Positions 34,138-47,101 of a DNA stretch of 64,000 bases are shown one piece after another. A model generated the notes under the pieces. That model was not told the DNA's origin. It saw only the letters and a program-made list of their open reading frames with translations, and made no database searches. This DNA comes from Marisa cornuarietis (Eukaryota > Mollusca > Gastropoda > Architaenioglossa > Ampullariidae), in contig SMMW01000513.1 in the NCBI GenBank assembly GCA_004794655.1, positions 433,001-497,000 on the forward strand, in the 5' to 3' direction. A program made the position numbers and the translations under genes. Positions within the stretch are counted from its first letter, which is position 1. Each line of letters begins with the position of its first letter.

Positions 34138-34620
34138 GTTCACGTAAATGTGATTCATTCGGTCATTCGTCCCCTTGACTGGTACCGGTCGTTGGGTGAG
34201 CACACGGGTAGACACGGCAGCTGACAAGGTCCGCCACTCACGCCTGTCTTGGGCGACAGTCAGCAGGTCCTGCCTGCACAGGGTGACCAGTCCGCTCCTT
34301 CATGTTCGTAAGCCAGCCCTTTCCTTGGCCACTGCGGCGTTGACAGTCTTCGACAAGGTGTCCTGACGGGTCACGTGGCCAGACCAGCTTGCTCCTAGTG
34401 TCCTACCAGTGTGACGATCGTGCTTTGCACAAAGTCATTGGTTTTGTGTTTTCTGTACGAAGCAAAGAACAGCCTCCTCAGGGACTTATTATCGAGGGCC
34501 TAGATTTTTTTTCTCCGTATGGGCAAGCAGGGTCCACGTTTCCCATTCGTAAAGCAGGAATCGGGTACTACACGAGTCTTTGTAGTAAACCCGATATTGT
34601 AGCTGGGTAAGACCCTGTCA
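34138..34620 (-). mobile_element. Degenerate LINE 3' end (minus strand)
   Basis: The minus-strand reading LYEWETWTLLAHTEKK, then HKTNDFVQSTIVTLVGH, RQDTLSKTV, WLTNMKERTGHPVQ and DLLTVAQDRREWRTLSAAVS follows the post-RT C-terminus of the same broad LINE group as 6517-7969 (GCETWTL...GHVLRH...KEWTG...DLL..A.DR..WR). There are several stops and frameshifts. It ends near 34138 with TGAATGA-like tail sequence. Confidence 0.75.
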
Positions 34621-34639
34621 TTGTCTATTCATTGTCGCT

Positions 34640-34848
34640 GTTGCTGTTGCGATCGTGATGGGGATATTTGTCGTGGAACTGCCGTCCTTGCAGAAGCTGC
34701 TGACCTCCGTTCGTGCACATATAATAGTGGTAGATGTAGGTCGACCCCTCCAAACCAGGGTACCGTGGCAGTGATCTCCGCGGTGACTAAAGTAGAGCAG
34801 TTGCCAGGTAATGAAAAACTGCCTGCAGGGGTGTTAAAGGGGTACTAA
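34640..34848 (+). mobile_element. Inverted 5' part of the same LINE copy (pre-RT segment)
   Basis: The plus-strand frame ends in PPNQGTVAVISAVTKVEQLPG and then EKLPAGVLKGY. This fits the conserved block just before the RT core of LINEs (P...EV..AI...K..KAPG.D.IPAE.LK). It is next to, and opposite in strand to, the C-terminal segment at 34138-34620. That arrangement is what twin priming produces. It is short, so the match is moderate. Confidence 0.45.
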
Positions 34849-35914
34849 GTGATAAAAATAGAAACATGACCAGAATTCCCAAAGTGTTTATAAGACAATA
34901 TTGTCTTTTTGTTGTTGTTGCTTACAGATACTCATGGAGACACTGTTGCCTAGTAGTTATAGTACGGGAAATCAGCTAATCGACCAGTCTCCAGTAAACT
35001 ATCCTTACTTACCCAGCAGATAGATAGTTAATTTATCACAGAAAATGAAAGGCGGCGGAATGATATGTTTAGCTTCTGCCATTCACCTATTGTACCTTTG
35101 ATATAATGAACCACTTACAGTTCACATCTCCTGCGATCCGTACAGGATCTATACCTTACGCTGTATTTTATATATATATATATATAAATGCTTTTAGTCC
35201 TCAAGTTATTATGCAGCATAAAATTATATGATATTTAGATAAACTAATATTTAATTATCAATTTATTAAGCACACACACACACACACCTGCCTGCGTCCT
35301 CTTACACTGTACACAGTAAACACTGAAAGTTATAATCCTGTTTGTACTTGATATTCGAAACAGATATCTGAAATGCGAATTCGACCTTACGCGTTTAAAT
35401 AAAAAAATATTTTCTCATCTAGGATCCGCGTATTTGAGAAAAGACACAATTTTCAAACTTTAGTCAAGTATCAGACACCCGATTTTTGCTAAGCCGTGCA
35501 AGGTAGACTGCTGAGTACAGAATTTATTTAACATGGCGGCGTTTCTTTCTTTTTGTGCGACCAAAAATAGCAGTCTTGAGAATTGTATCCAGCTATGCTA
35601 TGCCTACATTTCTTTTTCCCGAGAACTTCACAGAACAGTAGTCTTGTCGAGAAATAAATAAATCTAAGAGGTTTTAACAAATAATGTCAAATGTGTTTCG
35701 TTGGTTCAGAAATAATTTTCTGAAGAAATTTTAGGAATAATACAAATTGCTCATACCAGATCACTCTTCAGGGATTATTTTTATGTCCGTCTGTCTCAAG
35801 CAAAGAACACAATTTGGACACAGCACTTGCGACTTTCTTTACTTTGAGTTTCCCCCTCCCATGCACTTTCTTTTGTAGGGTTAACCCTCTCTCTATCACG
35901 CGCGCGCACGCACG

Positions 35915-35946
<32 letters not shown>

Positions 35947-36929
35947 TTCTCGCTCTATTGTGACATTTTTAGGATTGCGAAACTTTAAAAAAAAAATTTA
36001 CAATTTCAAAATCAAATAATCAATCATATACGTTTTATAAATAGCCGTAATAACTATTTATGTAATTTTTTTAATAAAAAGATAAAACCCACCTATAACT
36101 TTATGATACCTTGCAGTAAATACATCTAATTAAAGAAAAATGTGTTAAGAGGTATTTGTATGTCTCTTATACTGCTTAGGACAACAAGGCTGTTGTATAT
36201 CTCCTATACAGATCATAATGGGCCGTGTTTCCAAAAAAAAAAAAAAACTGTAAAATTTACGGGAGTCATTGCCGATAACGAGAAGACATTATTTACAACA
36301 GACAGTTCTAACCGCCAGTCGCCATTTTACAGAAGACTCTTTCTTAAACATGGTTTAAGGAAGTTTACATGGCATGTACAGATAAAGTATAATAACATTT
36401 ATTGAGCTGGTTAAGCTAACGTGGCTAGTGATGAGTCACTCTAACGACTGAGACCAATGTTCCGAACCAACTGAAGGGAGAACACTGTGGATTAAATAAT
36501 TATATATTCTGCTGTTCTATCTTTTTAAGACTACACTGAAACATGTGTACATAAAAATTACAGACCATCACTCGCAGTCATAATAAAAAAATCAGGTAAA
36601 GATATGTGTATTTATATATATTTATATGTAAAATCATTGATGAACAGTGAAATAAAAGACACACATTTACATAAAAACATAACTGACACAGTCAAAATTA
36701 ACCATGGATGTATATAAAAATAAACACAAAAATCAAATTAAAAGATCCATGTACATACACAACGAAGATATGCTGAGACAGCGGCAGATACAATACACAA
36801 CACATTTATACCTGTGTAGAAAACACGTGACATGCAGTCAACCTAAATAAAGCTCGCATTTTAAACATGTGCTTATTGATATATAACTACTTAAAAAAAA
36901 TATGAACTTCACTTCGAAAGTGCTTTGAC
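34849..36929. other. AT-rich non-coding DNA
   Basis: A (TA)n run near 35168-35186, short (CA)n near 35270-35287, and (CG/CA)n at 35900-35945. A YY1-like ATGGCGGC site is near 35533. I see no gene. Confidence 0.45.
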
Positions 36930-37145
36930 ACTGAGGCAAGTTCATACTAGGGAAGGGCAATGATGGGGTGGAAGAGGAGGGAGGAAACCGGGGTACTCGG
37001 AGAAAACTTGTAACGGTCTCCCTGCGAACGAACAGGTGTGACACACAGAGAACCCCGAGAGGATAATTATTATCTCAACCAGGACTTTTACACTGCAGTG
37101 GTGACAATCAAGTGTTTTAACCACTGTACTCCCGGGCACCCTGCA
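36930..37145 (-). mobile_element. tRNA-derived SINE remnant
   Basis: On the minus strand the head contains an A-box-like 'agtggttaaaacacttga', followed at tRNA spacing by a degenerate B-box region. The body then has the 'tctccgagtaccccggtt'-'tcctccc' segment seen in many invertebrate SINEs. An AT-rich 3' part follows. No intact Pol III promoter can be claimed. Confidence 0.5.
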
Positions 37146-38219
37146 CCCCCCCCCCAAAAAAAAAAAAAATTCGCACTATTCACTCATTTATTCCATTCCT
37201 ACACGGTTTGACTCTGTAAACGGAGAATCGAAGCAAGAGAACTTGACTGTCGGCAGCAAAGATGTCATTTATTTCGATCGAGAGTTTCTCCTTCGCAACC
37301 CGAACTTACTGAGGCTGTGGCGGCAATCTGCCCCTGCGTAGACAAGTTGATCCAATGGAGACAAAATTAAATCACATTCTTGGTTGCCGACGGTTGGATT
37401 AGTTCTTCGTCACATTTTACATTTAATGTCTGAGTCCCCTCTTTACAGCCTGCCAAGAAATTGTGGTAGGACCGAAAAACTATGTGTCCAATCACAGGAA
37501 CTCTCCCTTCAAGTGTGAGTTGTTATAATTATTGTTTGCTGTGGTACAACAGGACCCCTCCACCCCGGAGTGAATCTAATTGAAAATTGTTGGCCGATCA
37601 ACACGGGCTAAGCGAAGTGTTAGGTTTTCACAAGCAAGTGTTGTTAGATAAATAGTATTATATAATTTAAAAATACATTTGGATGTCTGTACACGAGGAG
37701 TAGACAGATCCGTAATGCTGTGTGGACGAATTGTCGTAAGTATTAACAACAGTCTACACAATATTGTCACCGGGAAACGTTGGTCTGGTACGATGCATCG
37801 CACCAGAAAACTGGATGAAAAATTAAGTGAAATTTATTTTAACAAGTATTAAAAACAAGCAATACATGGGGATCTTTGCCCAGACCTTAAAGGACCGCGA
37901 CAAAGGAATCACAGGGATCATAAAATCCTTAAAAAAAATAATTCCTTAAATTTCTTTTAGAAAAAGAAGTGGCTGTTCTCCACTTAAAACAACACTATAC
38001 ATATACATGTATGTTTCACCTGGGAAGCAAAAAATATCTTTGACTTTTGTCCGCCTCGTGGTTAGGGTGGGAAACTAGAGCGGCACACTCACAAAATATG
38101 CTCACTATTTTCCTTCCCAAAATATCCCCGTATTTATACCAAATTTCGGCTGCAACTATCGGCGAGATAAAAGCCTCATAAACCCGAAGAATAAAGAAGT
38201 TTGAGAGATTAGGACGAGG
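37146..38219. other. Non-coding, nothing recognised
   Basis: C-run and A-run at 37146-37170, otherwise mixed sequence. No gene or repeat recognised. Confidence 0.4.
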
Positions 38220-38405
38220 GTGCTAAACTATCGGTATGCGTGGACCCTGGCTGCGGGCGATAAGCCTTCTATGATCCTGGGTGACCTGAACTTGGACTGT
38301 AGCGAGCGTTACGAGCTCGTTAAGATGCGCAAATTCGGTCCTTTAATACAGTCTCGACAGCCTGCACCGCCTGCAAAGTTTTTGGTACGATTCGACCAAG
38401 GATAA
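38220..38405 (+). pseudogene. Short ORF with an endonuclease-like GDLN motif
   Basis: A 61-codon frame contains KPSMILGDLNLDC, resembling the 'vlGDFN' motif of the exonuclease-endonuclease-phosphatase fold used by LINE endonucleases and DNase I-like enzymes. The partner catalytic motifs are absent in this short stretch. A second short frame (38405-38596) follows with an unrecognised peptide. It is possibly a LINE endonuclease relic; it could also be chance. Confidence 0.25.
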
Positions 38406-38596
38406 TGTTCCCTTTTCTGTTGCCCTTTAATGTTCTTCCTTTTCCTACCCACTCCTTTAAAGGTTTGTGCTACAAAGAAAGCCCAGACTTTGCAAGTTTT
38501 GATGGCGTTGTGTGGACCTGTCAGAAGGCAAGAAAACAGTTTGTTGGCCACGGCATCATCGTGCAGATGCTAAACTCCTTCGTGTGGATGATTTAG

Positions 38597-40899
38597 TTTG
38601 TCTTTCATAAGGAGAGCTCGCCGCTGATAACACTTTCCAACTTTGCATTCATCCCCCTTCTCCCCCCGCCCAAATTAAAGGACGAGACTTTAGAAACTAC
38701 GCATCTTGGATATCATTGTCGGGCGGGCGGTGTGTATAAAGTGATGAGCAATGATGATAAACGGATTGTGTATGGCTAGTGTGCGAGACTGGAGCACAAT
38801 ACACGAGGGCAGTTTTAAAATTATTTTTTAGGACTAATCATTTTCTTGCAGTAACTGGATACGAGTACTTATTTTTTAATTTGCTTGGGTTGGTGGTGGT
38901 GGGGGGAGCAGAAGTCTGTTTCCCTCTTGAAGCAAGGCACTGGAAGTCTCATTGTAGAACTCCTGTCTGGAAACTAACTGATCGACAGTTGAACAGTCCC
39001 TCTCCCTATGGTCCCGTAGACGAAAGAACTAGCATTTGGTAAGAGCTTTGTGGGTAACGGCTTTGCAGTAATGAATGTGCTCGATCATCTGCAACGCTCC
39101 CCTGGAGTCGTCCTCCGGCGACTTCCTTTGTCCCCTTTGCAGACTTTGTCGGTTCCCACGTGTTACTTTTCAGTATTATTTAAAACCAACCACTGAATGC
39201 CATTATTTAAAGCAAACCACTGAATACCAAACAGGCATGTCGACCCCAAACGTCCTCCCTGTGTCTCGAATGCTAAACGTGAGCCAGCGAACCACTCGTG
39301 AACCACTGAGCCACTCGAGGTTGTCCTCAGCACTCGGCGGTTGCGGTCTTTACTGTTTAGTACAGACTCGGTCAGGTAGGAAAGTGACTGCTGATGTGTA
39401 TTGCATATCAGCTAGTAAGTATTTTCGCCCCTGCGTGATTGTGTAAAAGTCGTTTTCATAGCCGTGAGCAGCGTCTGGCTGGGGGACAGTTATTTGAAAG
39501 CTAGACATTACTTGTAGTCATAAACCAAGGCGGGATGTCACCATCTGACTTGCAATTTTCTCTCATGCTGAGCCTCCGGGACTTATTTTTCATTCACGCT
39601 GAGCCCGGAAGACAGGAATCTGCCCACGGGGGTAAAAAGTGGAAAACAAAACCCAGAGAATGTTGGACGGGCATTTAGATGGCAGAAGCCTGTTAGTTTT
39701 GTTTATTTGTTTTTGTAAACATCATGAGTGTACAACAATCAGAATGTGTGTGTGTGTGTGCACGCCCGCTTGTATGCGTGCGTGCATGAATAAATGCATT
39801 TTTCAAAATATAACCCTCAACAGTATCCAGCACTTTTACAATGTATTTTCAGGAGATGGATCTCTCGTCTGCTGTATATCATTGGTTGTTGATAGATACC
39901 TGCTTAACCCTCGCTGGCTAGATTTGTAAACAAATCCACAATTTCTTTGAAGTTAAACCATCTAATCGGATTATTTGCCTTCTAAAAACAACAATAAAAT
40001 TTAAACTCAAGCGGCTAAACTTAAAGTCACGAGACATTCGTGAACTGGATGATGATGACGACGATGATGATGATCATGATAAAAGAGAGAAAGAAATAAA
40101 AGAAAGCAGAAATGGCGACTTATTGTAAATAGTACTGTCAGTACAAAAGATCCCAACGACATTAGCAGTGGGAGGCGATAACACACAGCAATTAACAGTC
40201 TGGGTTAGCGACACGATTTTCTGTCATCAAGAGCTAATGAGAATATTAATTTTACTTCAGCTCGGGTGAAAGCAGAAGTAAGCAGACTGTCGCTGCCGCT
40301 GCAAATGTTGCAGCTAAATGAGGTGTGGACGACGGTGGCGACGCCACTTCCTCGCGGGGGACGCGACAAAAGCTTTTGCTGGGAAGGTGGACAGTTGGGG
40401 AGTCAGAGAGAAAGCAGTCATGTGGGAAACTTCAAGTGGCGCGGTCAGGAAATGATGAAGAATGGCAGTCACAGGAGATGAAAGGAAACGAAACAATTTT
40501 AAATCCCCCTCCCCCCGCACACACACTTTCATTTCCCTTGAATCTTGAGTTTCTTTATTTATCTCACTTTTAGTTCTGCAGATTCTTTAGCTTTAAGAAA
40601 CAACCCCCAGCCTCTTTGTGTGTCTGTGTGTGAGAGAGAAATAAAGCAAACATAATTTGGATAAGTTTTTAAAAAAGTTAGGTTTACATTAAGAGTAGAC
40701 CATCTTCATCTCGCTGGGAATCGAAGAGGAGCAAGCTATCACTCCACCAGCAACGTGCAGCTTTTCCGAAAGACAAGAAGTGGCTGGGACTAACATCACG
40801 AGGGCACTTAACTCAAGTTAGTCTAATCGTGGCCCCTCCGTGGTCAACATTTTTCCCACACCACTTTTTTTTTTTTTTTTTTTTTGATTCGGATTCCGC
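38597..40899. other. Non-coding, small tandem duplication
   Basis: A ~28-bp tandem duplication at 39173-39227 ('attatttaaa..caaaccactgaa' type) and a GAT/ACG run at 40047-40078. No gene recognised. Confidence 0.4.
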
Positions 40900-41300
40900 A
40901 GAACTGTAAGGTTCTAGCGATGCGTGCTGGAGGAGCGGGAAGTGAGAACCTACGAGTGACCTGGCGGTGGGTTGGGGCGGGGCTTGAGGGCGGGGTTGGG
41001 AAGAGAGAGAGAGAGGGCGCAGACTGACGAAAGCAGCGCCGAGATAGTGTGGACCGCGGGAGGCATGAAGGAGTTTGCGCAGCAGTGTTTGCGCAGATTG
41101 ATTGCAGGGAGGGTAGGGAGGAGGAAAGAGAGTTTGCTGCAGCAGCAGCCGACGACGTCGTCGGCTTCAAAAAAAAAAAAAGTGGGGGATGGGGGACATA
41201 TCCCGTCATGCCAGTGCAGTGTCACGTGCAATTTACGGTCGACGTGACGTTTGCGACTGTTGACAAAATTATATTCGCTGGATCTGCGCCACTGTGTTGA
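40900..41300. promoter_or_regulatory. GC-box CpG-rich promoter-like island
   Basis: Sp1-type GC boxes GGGGCGGGGC (40974-40983) and GGGCGGGG (40988-40995), many CpGs, a GACGACGTCGTC palindrome near 41152, a CACGTG at about 41223 and a GACGTGACG site near 41240. An ATG at about 41064 starts a 60-codon frame (MKEFAQQCLRRLIAGRVGRR...) that resembles nothing I know. Promoter nature is inferred; direction is uncertain, plus strand slightly favoured. Confidence 0.35.
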
Positions 41301-42690
41301 ATTTTTAGCTCGGGGGTGTTTTTCTGCAGACAGTGCTTTAGAATATTAGATGCTTCGAATTTTTCGTTTGCATTTGAAAACAGGTGACGTGTGTACTGTA
41401 AGCTGTCCTTAAATAACTGACCCAACTGTGTAGGTGTTGTTCTCTGTACATACCTACGATTCTAGTTGGCTGCAACATATTTTTCTACGTTGAAATGGGC
41501 TGCTTAAATATATTTTTCTCTTTGGCGGCTGATTTTGCAAGAAGAAGACAAAAGTCAGATTACTGTCCAAACGTATCCAGCAAAATCGTTTGATATTTTG
41601 AACAAGAAATAAAATATCAGTTATTTCAAAACCTATGTTTTATTATGCTTCTTGTTCTTTCGCTGGGAGCTTCCAAACTACCACTAAATCTTTATTTTTT
41701 TGCAGATAATACAGCTTTCATTGCAAATCTGCAGATGTGGACAGGTGCTGGGTCTGTGGAAATCGAAATTATTGATTAGTAAAATAATAATAATAATTAT
41801 TATTATCTAAAGGTCTCTTCCTTCAACTACAGTTAGAGTATGACTCGGAAATGAAGCCGAGAACAAACTGTTAACATGAATAACTTTTGCTAACATTTCT
41901 TGTTCTTGTTTTTGTAAAATGATTCCCTTCGAAGAAATTAAAGTTTTGATGAAAATGTTCTTTTTGTGAAATACGGTGTCACTACTCTTTGTTGATTGAA
42001 CTACTTGCGATTAAAATTGAAATCCTACCACTAGGTGTTACTCAGGTTTCATCTTATGTTTTTTTTATTGCGTGAATTATGATTTATGATGTGTTAACTT
42101 TTTAAATTTGTGTTTCTATGTTTTTATGCGCATATATACGCGCACGCACAGAGAAAGAAAAAAACACATACACATCATTGATGACAGCAATACAAATTAA
42201 CAACAAAGAAGAAACATCAAGAAATCTAACAAACATTTTATCAATGAAATATGCAATTTAAATAACACGAAAACGCACGGATTAAACGAGGAAACAGGTG
42301 AAGCGAGAAAAATACTGACCTGTGCAAATCCTCCGATTTCGAAACTCGATCTCAAACATTTTGACCCATTGTCCATGGATTGAAACTCAAGAAAGGTCCA
42401 GCGCTCTCCATGTACATAACTACACCGTGTCGGCTGAACTACTCATTGCCCTGCCTGTAGCCAGCGACTACCACAGCATAAGAACACCACAGTCTTTACT
42501 CCCGTGTGTATGTTTGAGTGTGTGTGCGCGCGCGGACGTTCGTCTTCATGTGTTTTGCAAAAGATTTGCACGAAAACAGACAAACGGTTGACTGCAATGT
42601 AGATTCTAGAAGAGGTAACGATTAATTTTTTTTCATCCCCACGCGCTATGGTGAGGTCAGTGATGTTTCAACGGACACAGGGGCGATTGC
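41301..42690. other. AT-rich non-coding DNA
   Basis: An ATA/ATT palindromic run at 41782-41805. No gene recognised. If the 42697-42744 promoter fires leftward, this is its transcribed region. Confidence 0.35.
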
Positions 42691-42744
42691 GGGTGATATT
42701 TATAGCCACGATGCCAGAAGCAGCAGCTGTTTTGTGTGACGTCA
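42665..42744 (-). promoter_or_regulatory. CRE + TATA promoter, minus strand
   Basis: Read on the minus strand: palindromic CRE TGACGTCA (42744-42737), then about 32 bp on GGCTATAAATATC, with the TATA core at 42704-42697, predicting a start near 42665-42672. An E-box CAGCTG lies between. The 11-bp core GGCTATAAATA is identical to the plus-strand promoter at 27862-27872. No coding exon is visible downstream. Confidence 0.45.
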
Positions 42745-44412
42745 TCAAAACGTGTGGAGGGAGGACAGTTAGTCTCCGAGCGCTTAATCGCCGTTACTAA
42801 AAAGGGCACCGATGCTATTACTACAATCATAATGAGTACTTTTGTTGGGTTTTCATGCTTGGACACTGAAACGACAAAGAAGTCTGGACCTACCCTGCAT
42901 CCCATTACCCACCCGGCCTTTATTTAATGTACTTGTACACAGAAGCAAAAGCATTTTTCATTCCACTGTTGCAGACGACGAAGTGAACACTCGATCATCT
43001 GTTGCCAGTCTGACGCGTAAAAACACCTAACACTATTTTCATAAAATTATAATTGAATGAAGGAAAAAACATTTTACTTGTGGAATGTGCACTGTAATTG
43101 TTCTTGATTCAGGGGACATGTTTTTGCTCACTCAACATACAGTACAAAGATTTTTTGTTAAAGAAACAGTGCCAGAATAATATGTTGTAGTTTGGATGAT
43201 TTAACTCTGGACAATTTAATCATTCCCTTAAAGACTATGAATAAATTCCCCAGGAAATAGTAAATGAATTAGATATATTATTATACTTAAAAGATATCCA
43301 TACTTCAATGCATAGGATCAACGAATTTGTATTTTTTATGGCACTTAGAAACTTTTCATTGGAAGCGAGCATTTTACACCTTTACTTTGTTAATGTTTTT
43401 AAGAAGTCGGCAACTCAGTGAGGACTACTTTTCAGTTTACTACAATATCCTCTTTCTACATCTTAAATCGTTCTTTGCACTAATAGTTATTACTTTCATG
43501 ATTGTGAACTAAATGCACTATTAGTGCAGGATAGTGGGAGTTTGTTTGATTTAAGTGATATATCACAAGGACTTTGCATAATAACAACTTAGTGAAATTC
43601 TCTGATTAATTTTCTTGAGTTGTCTGCTGTCGATTATTGTTTCACAAATAAAAAAAATCACCCACATTCCGTGTGGTATTTTAAATAGAAATTAGTGTCA
43701 GATACTCACTAGACTTGAAAGGAAACCTATAGAACCATGCCCAGAAACTAAAATCCGGAATGTCAAATTTAAGAGGAAGTCGAATATAAATTCTGAAGAT
43801 TATTTGTTTCATTCATCGAACGCTGAACAGGGCATATGAAATTCTAGCGGGCAGATATAAACGGTTCATTTTATCAATGGGAACATTTCAAAACTTGTAT
43901 GCAGATACTATAAACAATCATAATTTTGTACTGTTCATTGTACATCAGGAGGATTATTACGAAAAAGGCGTATTTAAACTAATTTGAATATTATATGAAA
44001 AAAGTTCTATTTTATATTACCATTACATTTTATGTGTCACACCAAGATGGGACTTTAAAGATACGGCCACAGATTTTATAACTAATTTTTGAAGACTAGA
44101 GTCAGTGTCAAATCCCGACCGAGAACTAGAGAGGTTGTTTAAAATAAGTTTACAAGGTGGTTTGATAACGTATCGCCCTTCATCTAGATGAAGGTCCGTG
44201 GTATCGCCGGTACTTTGACTCACTTTATCTTTACTGCAGTTGCTATTTTACATAGGTCATGGGTAAGGGGCAAGTCCACACTAGCTATGGTAGTTTTATT
44301 GATAACCAATGAGATTAGCACTAAAGAAACTTTTTAGTACTAAAACAAACCAACCAAAACCTCAGTTGTCAATACTGAGCTACAGCAACCAAAGAGGCGG
44401 AGACTGTCCTAC
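42745..44412. other. AT-rich non-coding DNA
   Basis: No gene recognised. A CCAAT box (AACCAATGAGATTAG) near 44305 belongs with the regulatory module that follows. Confidence 0.4.
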
Positions 44413-44470
44413 AGAAGGGTTATGACCTTTATTTGCATATCACGTGACACAAGCGTGAAACAGCTCAATA
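44413..44470 (+). promoter_or_regulatory. Octamer + E-box module, copy 1
   Basis: Contains ATTTGCATAT (POU octamer, 44431-44440) fused to CACGTGAC (E-box, 44441-44448), with 'gggttatgacc' before and 'gtgaaa...ctcaata' after. The same order is repeated, inverted, at 47542-47602. About 110 bp upstream an AATGAGATTA block is also shared. Confidence 0.55.
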
Positions 44471-44583
44471 AGCATCCCATAGGCTAAGGCCCGCTCGCCA
44501 GCGACCACAGGACGGTCCAGCCGAGCAGCGTGGGAACAAAGGGGGTCTAATTACGGTAAAGAAGCGGTAACCCGATATTGGAA

Positions 44584-44819
44584 GCCATCTTTCTTCGGGG
44601 CTGAAAGAGCTGGGCCGCCTGTAATGAGCCGGCCAGGCGGCGGGAGTTCTCGGTTAGCAGGAGGAGGCGAGCACCAAGATGGCGCTGACAGACTGGCGGG
44701 AGGAGAAGACGACCCCGACTCCAACTGTGTTTTATGCCCCGCATCGTAACGGGACACATTCATCATCCACTGGCTGCACAATGAGGCCGAGAACAAGCGA
44801 CACCGAATCCTGGACATAA
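44584..44819 (+). promoter_or_regulatory. Divergent YY1-type sites and possible short-leader start codon
   Basis: GCCATCTT at 44584-44591 and CAAGATGGCGCT at 44676-44687 are oppositely oriented YY1-type sites. The second fits the TISU pattern (CAAGATGGCG), in which the ATG is both start codon and near the transcription start. The ATG at 44679 opens a 46-codon frame beginning MALTDWREEKTT and ending at 44819. The product is unrecognised and could be a first exon. The region is GC-rich relative to its neighbours. Confidence 0.3.
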
Positions 44820-46246
44820 AGGATCATTTGACCAGAAGGCGGGGTGTCTCGCAGGAGACAAGCATACCCCTCCGTCGGGCCGTGAGAGAGAGAGAGAATG
44901 AGGAAAATGACAACATTAACAGCATGTCGATGTATCTACCTGTACACGCGCTTTCATATATATATATATCGCACAGAAAGGGAGAGAGTGGAAATTTGAC
45001 AGTGGTGGTCAGACTTTAACGACCATCGGGTCAAGAAAGACTTGCAACCTCAAACTGAATGGATTTTTGTCATCAATCCAATATTTTATTTTATTCTCTC
45101 TTGGTGACAGCGAATAAAATATGCAAGTCTCACACACTCCCGTATTTTTCAAATTGTCATACAGTGTATTTTAAAAGCTATTGGAAGGCATACAACTTTC
45201 ATTTCTACGTTAAAAGACAGACGAACCCTGTTGCATTTTGCATATTTCATCAGGAAAGAAAGTGATATTTTTAAAATAAAAACGATACGCTTGCACATAC
45301 CAATATATCACCGCCCGCTTCATGGCATTCTGAATGAGACTCATTCAAAACTTTATGAAAGACTTTTTGAAAATTTAGCAAACTATCTTTTGAAAAATAA
45401 GATTTATATTTTGCATGCTTTCGCCAAAAAATGAAAGCAGTGTTTCTCGAAGGAGAAGTCTTGACTGTGGGATAGGGCATAGAGATGGACAGGTAGCTGA
45501 TGCAAACTTGTCGTGGAGCCCAAGTTGTCAAAGTTTGGGAGCAGCAGTGCCATGAGCTTGTGTGCCGCCAGCGATTGAAGAAACAGAATCCATCAATGTG
45601 CCAGGATTTTGTGTACAAAAAAGCTGTGGTCGACGCCTCTTGGGCCGCTTTCTATCACTCCATCAGCTTCTGATCAGGAAACGAGATTCCTGAAGCAAGT
45701 GATTTACCGGTGCCCAAAATTGGCTTTCAAAATGTCTTTGCCGACTCGGGTACAGATATCCGCCAGTCGACGCGTCTGACTTTATCGTGAAAGCAGTTTG
45801 TCAGAAAGTCACCGACATGAAAAAAAAACAGCTGTAGAGTAAGATTACTACGTCTCTCTCTCTCTCCTTTTTCTTTCTCCCACTCTTTCTTCTTTCTTGC
45901 CTTTAGAAAGAGTGGCTGGTGAAATTCCCCTTTCAGCTCCCATCTGCTCTCATGGTGCAGCTATGGAGAGAGAGTTTTGGAATTGTAATTTACACAGCAA
46001 ATGCTTTCTACATTTTTCGCTGCGGAAACGAGTCGTGGACCTGTCCGGACGAAAAGAATCTGGCTCACAGCAGCTCTGACTTCTCGGTCTTGTGTGTCCT
46101 TCCAGCGAGGTCACTGCACCTCACCACATGTTCGGGATGTCTGGGGGTATGGGAGAATCATCATAATTCTCGGTGAATGTGATATGTGATAGTGAGTGAT
46201 TGTTTGCAGTAACAGTGGTGTCAGAATGTGACGACAAATGTATGGG

Positions 46247-46280
<34 letters not shown>

Positions 46281-47045
46281 AAGAAAGAAAGATGTAGAAA
46301 CAGTGAGTGTGGTATGTTAAGCATACGACAGAAAATCAGGAAGGCAAAGAAGATATATTTACTGTAAGTTAAAAAAAAAAAACTGGAAGCAAAACACCAT
46401 CGAGTGTGCCAAATGCGCTCCAGGACAAAAGACAAAATGACCATATAAAAGAATATGATATTTTTATTTCAGTGACGAGCACAAAGCTCAATAACAAAGC
46501 TTGTACAGATCCACAAAGAGAGCGACAGTTCTAAATACTTTGGGGAAAAAAATCATTTTATAATGATGCAAAGAATCCTATCCTGCTCATTTATTTCTGC
46601 GAGAGCAGATTTTGAGCAATTTTATTACCTGGATTCCTCCCATCAAATTCACACTGACCTTTTAAAGTTTTAAACTAAGAAACAAACCAGAACAGGTCAG
46701 CAAACAGTAAATAAACAAGAATTCTAATAGCGGAGCAACCGGACATTCAACTTTTACTCCAGCAACTGAGACCCTGACTTTATTATGAGGATGCATTACA
46801 TGTTGCAAAGCTGGTTACAGACCAGTAATTAACTGTTATATGGAGCAATCGCAGTGTTTACGATGGCAGTTTTGATTTAATAGTGCCACACGACAACAAT
46901 GTTCAGTGTAACAGGAGCAGTTCCAGTGGCCAGGTCTCATTCAGGTAACAGCCTGCTTCATATCCGCTCGTCGAAGTGTCATAGTGTTCTACATTCTCGA
47001 AGGTTCCAGAAAGGTGTTCCCTGTAAAAGCCATCCATCGAGTTTT

Positions 47046-47048
<3 letters not shown>
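44820..47048. other. Non-coding, CT/GA and GT repeats
   Basis: (CT)n near 45854-45868, (GT)n-(GA)n-(GAAA)n at 46246-46290. No supported gene. Confidence 0.4.

Positions 47049-47100
<52 letters not shown>
47049..47100. repeat. (GT)n microsatellite
   Basis: About 26 uninterrupted GT units. Confidence 0.95.

Positions 47101-47101
<1 letters not shown>

Noticed and set aside
40690..40745. tRNA-like 'ttcgattcccagcg' on the minus strand
   Set aside because: Only the B-box part is seen; there is no D-arm or closing stem, so it could be a SINE crumb or chance.
45440..46176. Possible retroelement coding remnant (GNESWTC near 46030)
   Set aside because: It resembles the LINE GCETWTL motif only weakly and has no supporting motifs around it.
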